In this document: in pieces, positions 8,539-16,393 of the stretch
Layout of the letters: each line of letters opens with the position of its first letter
Position numbering within the stretch: the stretch's first letter is position 1
Assembly: GCA_902493385.1 (NCBI GenBank)
Contig: CABUPO010000005.1
Location: 1 to 64,000 of the forward strand
Origin: an uncultured Lachnospiraceae bacterium
GTDB lineage: Bacteria; Bacillota; Clostridia; Lachnospirales; Lachnospiraceae
Reading direction: 5' to 3'
Length of the DNA: 64,000 bases
Made by a program: the position numbers and the translations under genes
The notes under the pieces: generated by a model
The model's database searches: none
Told to the model about the DNA's origin: nothing
The model's input: only the letters and a program-made list of their open reading frames with translations

Positions 8539-8567
8539 TTGCAAAATTATCTGTTAAGGTCTATACT
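8539..8567 (+). promoter_or_regulatory. promoter of the rib operon
   Basis: TTGCAA (8539-8544) and TATACT (8562-8567) are spaced by 17 nt. They put the transcription start about 20 nt before the FMN aptamer. Confidence 0.7.
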
Positions 8568-8592
8568 ATAAAAAGTTTAATAAGAAAACAAC

Positions 8593-8699
8593 ATCTTCAG
8601 GGCGAGGCGCAATTCCTCACCGGTGGTACAGCCCACGAGCCGCAAGGCATGATTCGGTGCAATTCCGAAGCCGACAGTATAGTCTGGATGAAAGAAGAT
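8593..8699 (+). ncRNA. FMN riboswitch (RFN element)
   Basis: The conserved RFN core is present: P1 ATCTTC/GAAGAT (8593-8598, 8694-8699), the 5' block AGGGCGAGGCG, the ACCGGTGG and CAGCCCACGAGC segments, and GATTCGGTG near 8650. Binding of FMN stabilises the aptamer and lets the downstream terminator form, switching off riboflavin synthesis. It precedes ribD, the expected target. Confidence 0.95.
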
Positions 8700-8723
8700 A
8701 GGTTTATATTTTTATGTGTATTC

Positions 8724-8756
8724 ATGCCCTGAGTTGTGACCTGGGGCATTTTTTAT
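8724..8756 (+). terminator. riboswitch-controlled terminator
   Basis: Stem ATGCCC/GGGGCAT (8724-8729, 8743-8749) runs into six T. The left arm GCCCTG can also pair with CAGGGC at the aptamer start (8599-8604), giving an alternative fold without the terminator. This is the usual OFF-switch platform of Firmicutes FMN riboswitches. Confidence 0.85.
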
Positions 8757-8822
8757 TGTATATGAAATTAAGCGTCAGCCTGGGCACAGCAAATTGTATT
8801 ACAGAATGTGGAGGCGTATGGT

Positions 8823-9929
8823 ATGAACGATTCGGATTATATGAGACGCGCGATTTTTCTTGCAAAAAAGGCGGAGGGATTTACCTCTCCGAATCCGCTT
8901 GTAGGGGCGGTTATTGTAAAGGATTCAAGAATTATCGGAGAAGGATATCATAGAAAATACGGAGAGCTGCATGCGGAAAGAGACGCTCTTCGTTCCTGTA
9001 CTGAGTCGCCCAAAGGAGCAGACATATATGTAACACTGGAACCATGCTGTCATTATGGGAAGCAGCCGCCATGCACTGAAGCTATAATTGAAGCAGGAAT
9101 AAAAAGAGTTGTCGTAGGTTCAAGAGACCCTAACCCTTTAGTACATGGAAAAGGCAATGAGATGCTCCAATCTCATGGCATTACCGTAGAAACAGACTTT
9201 CTTCGGGAAGAATGTGATGCAATGAATTACGTGTTTTTTCACTATATTACTACTAAGACTCCTTATGTCGTAATGAAATATGCTATGACAATGGATGGAA
9301 AGATAGCCGCTTATACAGGTGATTCCAGATGGGTGACGGGTACAGAAGCAAGAAAGAGAGTGCATGAAGACAGGCATCGCTACAGCGCTATAATGGCGGG
9401 CGTAGGAACAGTGCTTGCAGACGACCCGTCGCTTACATGCAGATTAGAGGGAAAGCAGAGCCCGGTTAGAATAATATGTGATTCAAAACTCAGGACTCCA
9501 TTAAGTTCTACTGTAGTAGAAACTGCAAATGAAGTAAGAACGGTAATTGCTACGACATGCACCGATACATCCAGGCATGAGCCTTATATTAACAAGGGCT
9601 GCGAAATCATTACCGTGAATGAAAGAGACGGTCATACGGACCTTAGAGAGCTTATGAAAAAGCTTGGGGAAAAGAAAATAGACAGCGTGCTTCTTGAAGG
9701 AGGAGGAACGCTTAACTGGTCTGCTGTAAGCCAGGGAATTATAAACAGAGTACAGACTTATATAGCGCCGAAGATTATCGGCGGAGAGGGCGCGCTCTCG
9801 CCGGTCAGAGGCGCCGGATATGAGCGTATGAATCAGGCGTTAAAGCTTTCACACAGAAGTATAGAGAAGCTCGGTGAAGATTATCTTATAGAAAGTGAAG
9901 TGGTAGATTATGTTTACGGGGATAATTGA
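8823..9929 (+). CDS. ribD: bifunctional riboflavin deaminase/reductase RibD
   Basis: RibD deaminates the pyrimidine product of GTP cyclohydrolase II and then reduces its ribosyl side chain. The N-terminal deaminase domain (about 1-145) has the zinc motif HAERDAL and PCCHYGKQPPC; the C-terminal reductase domain (about 146-365) has the GDSRWVTG and LLEGGGTL motifs. At 368 residues it is of normal length. Start ATG 8823 is chosen because GGAGG (8810-8814) lies 8 nt upstream; the GTG at 8808 overlaps that site. The 3' end overlaps ribE by 20 nt, so the two are translationally coupled. Controlled by the upstream FMN riboswitch. Confidence 0.97.
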   Translation: MNDSDYMRRAIFLAKKAEGFTSPNPLVGAVIVKDSRIIGEGYHRKYGELHAERDALRSCTESPKGADIYVTLEPCCHYGKQPPCTEAIIEAGIKRVVVGSRDPNPLVHGKGNEMLQSHGITVETDFLREECDAMNYVFFHYITTKTPYVVMKYAMTMDGKIAAYTGDSRWVTGTEARKRVHEDRHRYSAIMAGVGTVLADDPSLTCRLEGKQSPVRIICDSKLRTPLSSTVVETANEVRTVIATTCTDTSRHEPYINKGCEIITVNERDGHTDLRELMKKLGEKKIDSVLLEGGGTLNWSAVSQGIINRVQTYIAPKIIGGEGALSPVRGAGYERMNQALKLSHRSIEKLGEDYLIESEVVDYVYGDN

Positions 9930-10560
9930 GGAGGTAGGACGTATAAATGCAGTAAGGCGCGGAGCGCATTCAGCTGTGCTGGTAATAAATGCTGCTGATA
10001 TTATGGCTGATGTGCATATCGGAGACAGTATCGCTGTAAACGGGGTGTGCCTTACCGTCACAGCCTTTACAAAGGAAGGCTTTTGCGCCGACGTTATGCA
10101 TGAGACCCTGAACCGCTCGTCACTTGCCGCATTAAAATCAGGAAGCAGCGTTAATCTTGAAAGGGCAATGTCTGCTAACGGCAGGTTTGGAGGCCATATT
10201 GTATCTGGACATGTGGACGCAGTAGGAACAATATGCGAGGTTGAAAAGGATGACAATGCAGTATGGTACAGGATAAAGGCGCCAAAAGAAGTCTTAAGAT
10301 ATATTGTTGAAAAAGGCTCTGTTGCAATAGACGGAATAAGCCTTACGGTAGCGGAGGTTATGGGGACTGATTTTTCGGTATCGGTTATTCCTCATACTGC
10401 GTCGCAGACCATTCTCAGTACCAAAAAGTCAGGAGACATAGTCAATATAGAAAATGATATTATAGGCAAATATGTTGAAAAGCTTTTAAAGCCGTATCAT
10501 ACTAAAGAAGAAAAAAAGAGCGGGATTACAATGGATTTTTTATATAAAAATGGATTTTAA
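9910..10560 (+). CDS. ribE: riboflavin synthase alpha chain
   Basis: RibE joins two molecules of 6,7-dimethyl-8-ribityllumazine to give riboflavin. The protein starts MFTGIIEEVG, the classic N-terminus, and contains two repeated lumazine-binding halves (about 1-95 and 96-190). Each has its own motif: VNGVCLTV in the first and IDGISLTV in the second. GGHIVSGHVD lies at the junction. Length 216 is normal. It begins inside the end of ribD and is followed 14 nt later by ribBA. Confidence 0.97.
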   Translation: MFTGIIEEVGRINAVRRGAHSAVLVINAADIMADVHIGDSIAVNGVCLTVTAFTKEGFCADVMHETLNRSSLAALKSGSSVNLERAMSANGRFGGHIVSGHVDAVGTICEVEKDDNAVWYRIKAPKEVLRYIVEKGSVAIDGISLTVAEVMGTDFSVSVIPHTASQTILSTKKSGDIVNIENDIIGKYVEKLLKPYHTKEEKKSGITMDFLYKNGF

Positions 10561-10574
10561 AGAGGAGTGATTGG

Positions 10575-11777
10575 ATGTTTGAATTTAACACTGTTGAAGA
10601 AGCATTACATGACTTACGGGAAGGAAAAATTATACTTGTGACAGACGATGAAGGCCGTGAGAATGAAGGCGATTTTATTTGTGCGGCACAATACGCTACA
10701 ACAGAAAATATTAATTTTATGGCAATGCATGGAAAAGGACTTATATGTATGCCTATGTCTGAGGAATACGTTAATAAGCTTGCGCTTCCACAAATGGTAA
10801 GTCATAATACTGATAATCATGAAACGGCGTTTACGGTATCTATAGACCATGTAGATACAACGACCGGTATATCGGCTGCTGAAAGGTCGCTTACGGCGAT
10901 GAAATGTGTTGATGATGAAGCAGGGCCTGTGGATTTCAGGAGGCCAGGACACATGTTTCCGCTTCTTGCAAAAAAGAACGGTGTGCTTGACAGGCCGGGG
11001 CATACTGAAGCGACAGTAGATTTATTAAGGCTTGCGGGGCTTAAGACATGCGGTATATGCTGTGAGATTATGCGCGAAGACGGAACAATGATGCGTACGC
11101 CTGAGCTTATCGAGCTTGCAAAAAAATGGAATATCACATTTATTACGATAGATTCTCTCAAAAATTACCGTAAGCGCACGGAAATATTTGTTGAGAAAAA
11201 GACAGAGACGCTGCTCCCTACCAAATACGGCAGCTTCAGAGCATGCGGTTATGTAAATAAGCTTAATGGAGAGCATCACGTCGCTTTAGTTAAGGGAGAT
11301 ATAGGCGATGGAAAGGATGTGCTTTGCAGAGTTCATTCAGAATGTCTTACCGGAGATGCATTTGGTTCGCTTAAATGTGACTGCGGGCAGCAGCTTGCGT
11401 CTGCAATGACACAGATTGAAAAAGAAGGCAGAGGAATACTTTTGTATATGCGTCAGGAAGGCAGAGGAATAGGACTTATTAATAAGCTTCGCGCTTATGA
11501 GCTTCAGGAGAAGGGGATGGATACGCTTGAAGCAAATATTGCGCTTGGTTTTCCGGGAGACCTGAGGGAATATTATATAGGCGCACAGATTTTAAGAGAC
11601 CTTGGCGTTCGTTCGCTAAGGCTTCTGACCAATAATCCGGATAAGGTATACCAGCTTTCTGATTATGGATTATCTATTACAGAGCGTGTGCCGATACAGA
11701 TGGATGCGACTGATTATGATTTGAAGTATCTTAAGACCAAGCAGATAAGAATGGGTCATATATTAGATTATAAATAA
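10575..11777 (+). CDS. ribBA: bifunctional DHBP synthase / GTP cyclohydrolase II RibBA
   Basis: The N-terminal half (about 1-200) is 3,4-dihydroxy-2-butanone-4-phosphate synthase with DDEGRENEGDF and the RPGHTEA motif. The C-terminal half (about 205-400) is GTP cyclohydrolase II with the zinc ligands in HSECLTGDAFGSLKCDCG and the active-site segment RQEGRGIGL. Together these supply both precursors of the lumazine. The ribosome site AGAGGAG is well placed. It lies between ribE and ribH, the common Firmicutes order. Confidence 0.97.
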   Translation: MFEFNTVEEALHDLREGKIILVTDDEGRENEGDFICAAQYATTENINFMAMHGKGLICMPMSEEYVNKLALPQMVSHNTDNHETAFTVSIDHVDTTTGISAAERSLTAMKCVDDEAGPVDFRRPGHMFPLLAKKNGVLDRPGHTEATVDLLRLAGLKTCGICCEIMREDGTMMRTPELIELAKKWNITFITIDSLKNYRKRTEIFVEKKTETLLPTKYGSFRACGYVNKLNGEHHVALVKGDIGDGKDVLCRVHSECLTGDAFGSLKCDCGQQLASAMTQIEKEGRGILLYMRQEGRGIGLINKLRAYELQEKGMDTLEANIALGFPGDLREYYIGAQILRDLGVRSLRLLTNNPDKVYQLSDYGLSITERVPIQMDATDYDLKYLKTKQIRMGHILDYK

Positions 11778-11805
11778 TGAACAATTTAAGGAGGATATAT
11801 TTATT

Positions 11806-12273
11806 ATGAACACATTTGAGGGAAAAGTAGTATCATCAGGAATTAAGGTTGGAATTGTAGCGTCAAGGTTTAATGAGTTTATAACGTCAAAGCTTGTAAG
11901 CGGAGCTATGGACGGACTTGTAAGACATGATGTAAATGAAGACGACGTTGACGTTGCATGGGTTCCGGGCGCGTTTGAAATTCCGCTTATTGCAAAGAAA
12001 ATGGCTGGAAGCGGAAAGTATGACGCAGTTATATGCGTGGGCGCAGTCATCAGGGGAAGCACAAGCCATTACGACTATGTATGCAGCGAAGTATCAAAGG
12101 GAATAGCAAGCGTTTCGCTGTCAAGTGAGATACCTGTGATGTTTGGAATACTTACTACGGATACTATCGAGCAGGCAATCGAAAGAGCAGGAACGAAAGC
12201 TGGGAATAAGGGCTATGACTGTGCGCTTGGTGCAATAGAGATGGTTAATCTTATAAGAGAGCTTGAAAAATAA
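11806..12273 (+). CDS. ribH: 6,7-dimethyl-8-ribityllumazine synthase
   Basis: RibH condenses the two precursors made by RibD and RibBA into the lumazine used by RibE. The 155 residues carry RFNEFITSKL near the start, GAVIRGSTSHYDYV with the catalytic His (about 89), and FGILTTDT. These enzymes usually assemble into 60-mer capsids or pentamers. AGGAGG precedes the start. An SGNH hydrolase gene follows after 17 nt and probably shares the transcript. Confidence 0.97.
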   Translation: MNTFEGKVVSSGIKVGIVASRFNEFITSKLVSGAMDGLVRHDVNEDDVDVAWVPGAFEIPLIAKKMAGSGKYDAVICVGAVIRGSTSHYDYVCSEVSKGIASVSLSSEIPVMFGILTTDTIEQAIERAGTKAGNKGYDCALGAIEMVNLIRELEK

Positions 12274-12290
12274 TCCGGAGGAAATATATA

Positions 12291-12902
12291 ATGGGAAGTA
12301 TAGTTTGTTTCGGGGATTCCAATACATGGGGCCTCTGGCCTGAGGGCTGCGGACGTTATGACAGGGATACGAGGTGGACAGGCATTGTGGCAAAAAAATT
12401 TGCAGACACATTTCAGATTGTTGAAGAAGGCCTTAACGGACGCACCGCTAATGAAACGGATGAAGACGAGCCTTACCTTAATGGAAGAAATTATGCCGAA
12501 GCCTGCGTTTTGTCGCACAGACCGATAGACATACTTATAGTTATGCTTGGCAATAATGATATTAAGGCAAGATATAACAAATCCGCAGAGATGATTTCTG
12601 ACTCCATTACGGAGCTTGTTGCTTATATGGAGGAAGTTTTAAAGGAAAAGCAGCCGGAAAATTTTAAGATTATACTCGTATCTCCAAAGGGCATTGACGA
12701 AAGGATTCTTGGAGATGAATTTAATGAAGAATCCATTAGCAAATCGCATATGCTTGGAGGTCTGCTTAAGAAAAAGGCTAAGGAGCACGGGTGGGAGTTT
12801 ATTGACGCCGACATTCCGGAGGTTAAGCTTTCCTGCGACGGACTTCATCTTGCGGCACAGGGACATAAAGTTCTCGCAGAGCATATAATAAATAAGATAT
12901 AA
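12291..12902 (+). CDS. SGNH/GDSL-family hydrolase
   Basis: The 203-residue product has all four SGNH blocks: FGDSNTWG with the catalytic Ser, the block-II Gly in EGLNGRT, LGNND, and the terminal DGLHL holding Asp and His. This family contains small esterases acting on acyl or acetyl groups. There is no signal peptide, so it should be cytoplasmic. It sits 17 nt after ribH with a GGAGG site and is likely the last gene of the rib transcript, though no role in flavin synthesis is implied. Its stop codon TAA lies inside the left end of the dispersed repeat. Confidence 0.88.
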   Translation: MGSIVCFGDSNTWGLWPEGCGRYDRDTRWTGIVAKKFADTFQIVEEGLNGRTANETDEDEPYLNGRNYAEACVLSHRPIDILIVMLGNNDIKARYNKSAEMISDSITELVAYMEEVLKEKQPENFKIILVSPKGIDERILGDEFNEESISKSHMLGGLLKKKAKEHGWEFIDADIPEVKLSCDGLHLAAQGHKVLAEHIINKI

Positions 12903-13010
12903 TGAGCGTTAGCGAGCGGGAGCATGCGAAGCATATTCATCGCGAGCGGCGAATGGCGAACACGATAGTTGCGAAGCAACGGTAAGCATCTAAGATGCGA
13001 ATCGTGATAT
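12896..13010 (+). repeat. structured dispersed repeat, copy 1
   Basis: This 115-bp element recurs in inverted orientation at 31816-31931 with about nine differences. The right half folds as a three-way junction: outer stem CACGAT/ATCGTG (12961-12966, 13001-13006) encloses GTTGC-GAA-GCAAC and GCATC-TAA-GATGC. The left half carries ATGC-GAA-GCAT. A partial repeat of its start (TATAATGAGCATGC) follows at 13010. It codes for nothing evident and is probably a MITE- or REP-like mobile structured element. Confidence 0.8.
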
Positions 13011-13052
13011 TATAATGAGCATGCTTGCGAGTGTGTGACAGGGGTAATGGTT

Positions 13053-13961
13053 ATGGACTATAATTATACTAAGATGGCGAAAAAGTTATCAGTAGTAACA
13101 GTTGCCGGAAATGTGGTTCTTGCGGCATTTAAGCTGCTTGCCGGTATATTGGCGCACTCTGGAGCGATGATATCAGACTCGGTTCATTCTATGTCTGATA
13201 TTATTACTACAGTTGTAGCATATATTGGCATGAAGCTTTCTGACAAGGATGCGGATGAAGATCATCCGTATGGACATGAAAGGCTTGAATGTGTCGCTGC
13301 GCTTATTCTTGGGAGTATACTTATGCTTACCGGTGCAGGGATAGGATATGATGCGGCAGTAAAGATTACGGCGGGAAATTACAGCGATATAGCCATACCC
13401 GGAGCGCTTGCGCTTGTGGCGGCTATTGTATCTATAGCAGTAAAGGAGGCTATGTACTGGTATACGAGGCATTATGCGCTTATTATGGATTCGTCCGTAT
13501 TTATGGCTGATGCATGGCATCACAGAACGGACGCAATGTCGTCGGTAGGCGCGCTTATCGGTATCGCGTGTTCAATGGCTGGATATGCAGTAATGGATAC
13601 GATTGCAAGTATAATTATATGCCTGTTCATTTTGAAGGCCTCTTTTGATATTATAAAGGATACGGTAAGTAAAATAACAGACCATGCATGTTCGCCTGAA
13701 GATGAGAGGCAGATTGCAGAATACATTAAAGCGGAGGAAGGGGTTCTTGGAATCGACCTTTTGAGGACGAGACTTTTTGGAAACCGTATATATGTTGAAG
13801 CAGAGATAATAGTATGGGGAGATATGAGTCTTCGGGACGCTCATGCAATTGCCGAAAGAGTTCATGAAGGGCTTGAAAAAAGATTTCCAAAAATAAAGCA
13901 TATCATGATACATGTGAATCCGTCGGAGGAGGATTACGATGAACAGGATACTTCTGGTTGA
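13053..13961 (+). CDS. cation diffusion facilitator family divalent-metal exporter
   Basis: The 302-residue CDF protein has about six membrane helices and a C-terminal cytoplasmic metal-sensing domain (about 205-295). The transport site is visible as DSVHSMSD in helix 2 and HHRTD in helix 5, with the conserved HPYGHERLE loop after helix 2. It exchanges Zn, Mn, Fe or Co for protons; the metal is not certain. Start ATG 13053 is chosen because AGGGG lies 8 nt upstream. Its 3' end overlaps the response regulator gene by 23 nt, tying it to the sensing module. Confidence 0.92.
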   Translation: MDYNYTKMAKKLSVVTVAGNVVLAAFKLLAGILAHSGAMISDSVHSMSDIITTVVAYIGMKLSDKDADEDHPYGHERLECVAALILGSILMLTGAGIGYDAAVKITAGNYSDIAIPGALALVAAIVSIAVKEAMYWYTRHYALIMDSSVFMADAWHHRTDAMSSVGALIGIACSMAGYAVMDTIASIIICLFILKASFDIIKDTVSKITDHACSPEDERQIAEYIKAEEGVLGIDLLRTRLFGNRIYVEAEIIVWGDMSLRDAHAIAERVHEGLEKRFPKIKHIMIHVNPSEEDYDEQDTSG

Positions 13962-14604
13962 AGATGATAAAAGCATAGTTGAAAGCCTTGGCGAATTTCT
14001 TATGAGCGAGGGATTTACAGTTGATACGGCTAACGGACAGAAAAAAGCGGTAAGCTTAATGGAACAATATATATATGATATTCTTCTTGTTGACATATCG
14101 CTTGCTGACGGCAATGGCTTTGCGGTATGTACGGCGGCTAAGGAGAAGAATTATCCGGTTATATTTCTTACTGCTTCAGGCGACGAATACAGTGTTGTGG
14201 CAGGGCTTGATATGGGAGCTGACGATTATATTTCAAAGCCCTTCAGGACAAGAGAGCTTGTATCACGCATAAGAAGCGTCCAAAGAAGATATACGGGTCC
14301 GGGAAGTATTGCGCTGTCCCAAAATGTGAATATATATCCGGACAGAGGAATTGTTTTAAAGGACGGATGCGAGGTGCCTTTGTCAGCATTGGAATACAGG
14401 CTGCTTTTAGTATTTGTCAATAACAGAGGCAATGTAATGTCAAGGAACAGGCTGCTTGAGGAAATATGGGATGCAGCAGGTGATTTTGTTAATGACAATA
14501 CTCTTACGGTATACATTAAGAGGCTCAGAGAGAAAATAGAGGAGAATCCTTCTTGCCCGCAGATAATTAAAACCATTCGCGGTCTTGGCTACAGGCTGGA
14601 CTGA
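13939..14604 (+). CDS. OmpR-family response regulator
   Basis: The 221 residues comprise a receiver domain (1-120), with acidic pocket EDD at 8-10, phosphoacceptor Asp52, Thr78 and Lys100, and an OmpR winged helix (about 130-220) ending in IIKTIRGLGYRLD. It starts within the end of the CDF gene and is followed 20 nt later by its kinase. The partner and gene order point to control of the ABC transporter directly downstream, as in BceRS- or VncRS-type modules. Confidence 0.95.
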   Translation: MNRILLVEDDKSIVESLGEFLMSEGFTVDTANGQKKAVSLMEQYIYDILLVDISLADGNGFAVCTAAKEKNYPVIFLTASGDEYSVVAGLDMGADDYISKPFRTRELVSRIRSVQRRYTGPGSIALSQNVNIYPDRGIVLKDGCEVPLSALEYRLLLVFVNNRGNVMSRNRLLEEIWDAAGDFVNDNTLTVYIKRLREKIEENPSCPQIIKTIRGLGYRLD

Positions 14605-14624
14605 TATATAAAGGAAAGGACTTT

Positions 14625-15605
14625 ATGGGTTTTATGAGAAATAAAGAGATTGCATGTGATTTGTTGATACATATAACATGTATAATAATATGCGCAGCCA
14701 CAGGCGGTATGTACGTATGTCTGGCTGCGGTTTTATTTACAGCGCTGCACTTTTTGATTACCGGATTACGGTATAGAAAAATAAGAAAATTATGTAGGGA
14801 TATTGATTCGATTATATATGGTAATTATTCAGTAGATATTGCAGATTACAGGGAAGGCGAGCTTGCCGTACTTTCCGACGAGATATATAAGGTGCTGACA
14901 AGGATAAAAGAGCAGGGAGAAATGCTCAAAAAGGATAAAATATGGCTTAAGGATTCCATTGCCGACATATCGCATCAGTTAAGAACCCCTCTTACATCGG
15001 TTAATCTTTTGATATCAATGCTTTCAGATGAGGATATAGATACAGAAAAAAAACAGGAAATTATTACGGAACTTAAAAAGAAGGTTGCAAGAATAGAATG
15101 GCTCATCGAAAGTCTTTTAAAAATGTCAAGGCTTGATGCTGGAGCAGTGAGATTTGTAAGTGAAAATACGAAGCTTTCGGATATCATATACAAAGCTTAC
15201 GATACGGTTGCAGTTTCAATGGAGCTTAGGGAACAGACATTTAATTATGAGCCCGGCGGCGAATATATCTGTTGTGACAGAAAGTGGATGGTTGAAGCGC
15301 TGTCCAATATATTTAAAAATTGTATGGAGCATACTCCGCAGGGAGGCAGTATAAATATTTCGGTAAAGGACACCCTGGTATATACGGAGATTACTATAAG
15401 AGATACAGGCTCAGGATTTGCAGAAGAGGATATACCTCATGTATTTGAACGGTTCTACAAAGGTAGTAACTCGTCTGATGAAAGCTTTGGAATAGGGCTG
15501 TGCCTTTCAGATATGATTATTTCATCGCAAAACGGTACTATAAAAGCAGACAACCATAATGGAAGCGCAAGATTTGTTGTTAAGCTTTATAAAACAATTG
15601 TGTAA
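14625..15605 (+). CDS. intramembrane-sensing histidine kinase
   Basis: Two membrane helices (about 8-26 and 30-48) are joined by only a few residues, so there is almost no extracellular sensor; this is the hallmark of intramembrane-sensing kinases. A short linker leads to the dimerisation domain with ADISHQLRTPL (His117) and an ATPase domain with N-box NIFKNCMEHT, G1 DTGSGF and G2 GIGLCL. Such kinases usually sense through a partner ABC transporter, here encoded next door. AAAGGA precedes the start by a short spacer. Confidence 0.93.
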   Translation: MGFMRNKEIACDLLIHITCIIICAATGGMYVCLAAVLFTALHFLITGLRYRKIRKLCRDIDSIIYGNYSVDIADYREGELAVLSDEIYKVLTRIKEQGEMLKKDKIWLKDSIADISHQLRTPLTSVNLLISMLSDEDIDTEKKQEIITELKKKVARIEWLIESLLKMSRLDAGAVRFVSENTKLSDIIYKAYDTVAVSMELREQTFNYEPGGEYICCDRKWMVEALSNIFKNCMEHTPQGGSINISVKDTLVYTEITIRDTGSGFAEEDIPHVFERFYKGSNSSDESFGIGLCLSDMIISSQNGTIKADNHNGSARFVVKLYKTIV

Positions 15606-15709
15606 AGTGACAGATTTGTAATATTACAGTCATTTCCATGTCACTGTGAAAGAGTAATATACAGGTAAATAATAATATCGCATATGAATGCGGAGACTGG
15701 AGATTTGAT
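15606..15709 (+). promoter_or_regulatory. probable response-regulator target promoter for the ABC operon
   Basis: A perfect 12-bp palindrome TGTAATATTACA (15617-15628) is framed by GTGACA and TGTCAC half-sites (15607-15612, 15639-15644). It lies upstream of a TAATAT -10 (15653-15658 region) that lacks a good -35. A strong dyad with a weak -35 suggests activation by the adjacent response regulator. Inference only. Confidence 0.45.
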
Positions 15710-16393
15710 ATGGAAATACTGAAAATTGAAAATCTGTCAAAGGTATATGGAAAAGACGAAGGCAGAGTATGTGCGCTTAACGACGTATCGTTTACTGTAA
15801 ATTCCGGGGAATTTGTTGCAATTATCGGACCTTCCGGTTCAGGTAAATCTACGCTGCTTCATATTCTTGGAGGAGTTGATAAGCCGACGTCCGGTAAGGT
15901 GTGGCTTTCGGGGCAGGACGTATACAGCCAGAATGATGAGCAGCTTGCTATATTCAGGCGCAGGCAGGTTGGGCTTATATACCAGTTCTACAATCTTATA
16001 CCGGTGCTTGACGTTGTTGAAAATATGACTCTGCCTGTTCTTATGGATGGAAAGAAAGTGAATGAAGAAAGACTTTCAGAGCTTCTTAATGTTCTTAAGC
16101 TTGAGGATAGAAAGCATCATCTGCCTAATCAGCTTTCAGGAGGGCAGCAGCAGAGAGTGTCGATAGGAAGGGCTCTTATGAACGCACCGTCAATAGTTCT
16201 TGCAGACGAGCCGACAGGCAATCTGGATTCTAAAAATAGCCAGGAGATTGTAGACCTGCTGAAATATTCTAATAAAAATTATAATCAGACGCTGATAGTT
16301 ATCACTCATGATGAAAATATCGCGCTTCAGGCCGACAGGATTATTACCATTGAAGACGGCGCAATAGCAGGCGACAGCAGGCTTCGGGGGTGA
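15710..16393 (+). CDS. ABC transporter ATP-binding protein (MacB/LolD/BceA type)
   Basis: The 227-residue ATPase shows Walker A GPSGSGKST (40-48), Q-loop, signature LSGGQQQRVSIGRAL, Walker B IVLADEPTGNLDS and the switch His in VITHD. It is the ATPase for the large permease that overlaps it by 4 nt. This type powers mechanotransmission or peptide/lipid handling rather than classical import. Downstream of the two-component genes, it is probably induced by the signal it helps detect. Confidence 0.95.
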   Translation: MEILKIENLSKVYGKDEGRVCALNDVSFTVNSGEFVAIIGPSGSGKSTLLHILGGVDKPTSGKVWLSGQDVYSQNDEQLAIFRRRQVGLIYQFYNLIPVLDVVENMTLPVLMDGKKVNEERLSELLNVLKLEDRKHHLPNQLSGGQQQRVSIGRALMNAPSIVLADEPTGNLDSKNSQEIVDLLKYSNKNYNQTLIVITHDENIALQADRIITIEDGAIAGDSRLRG

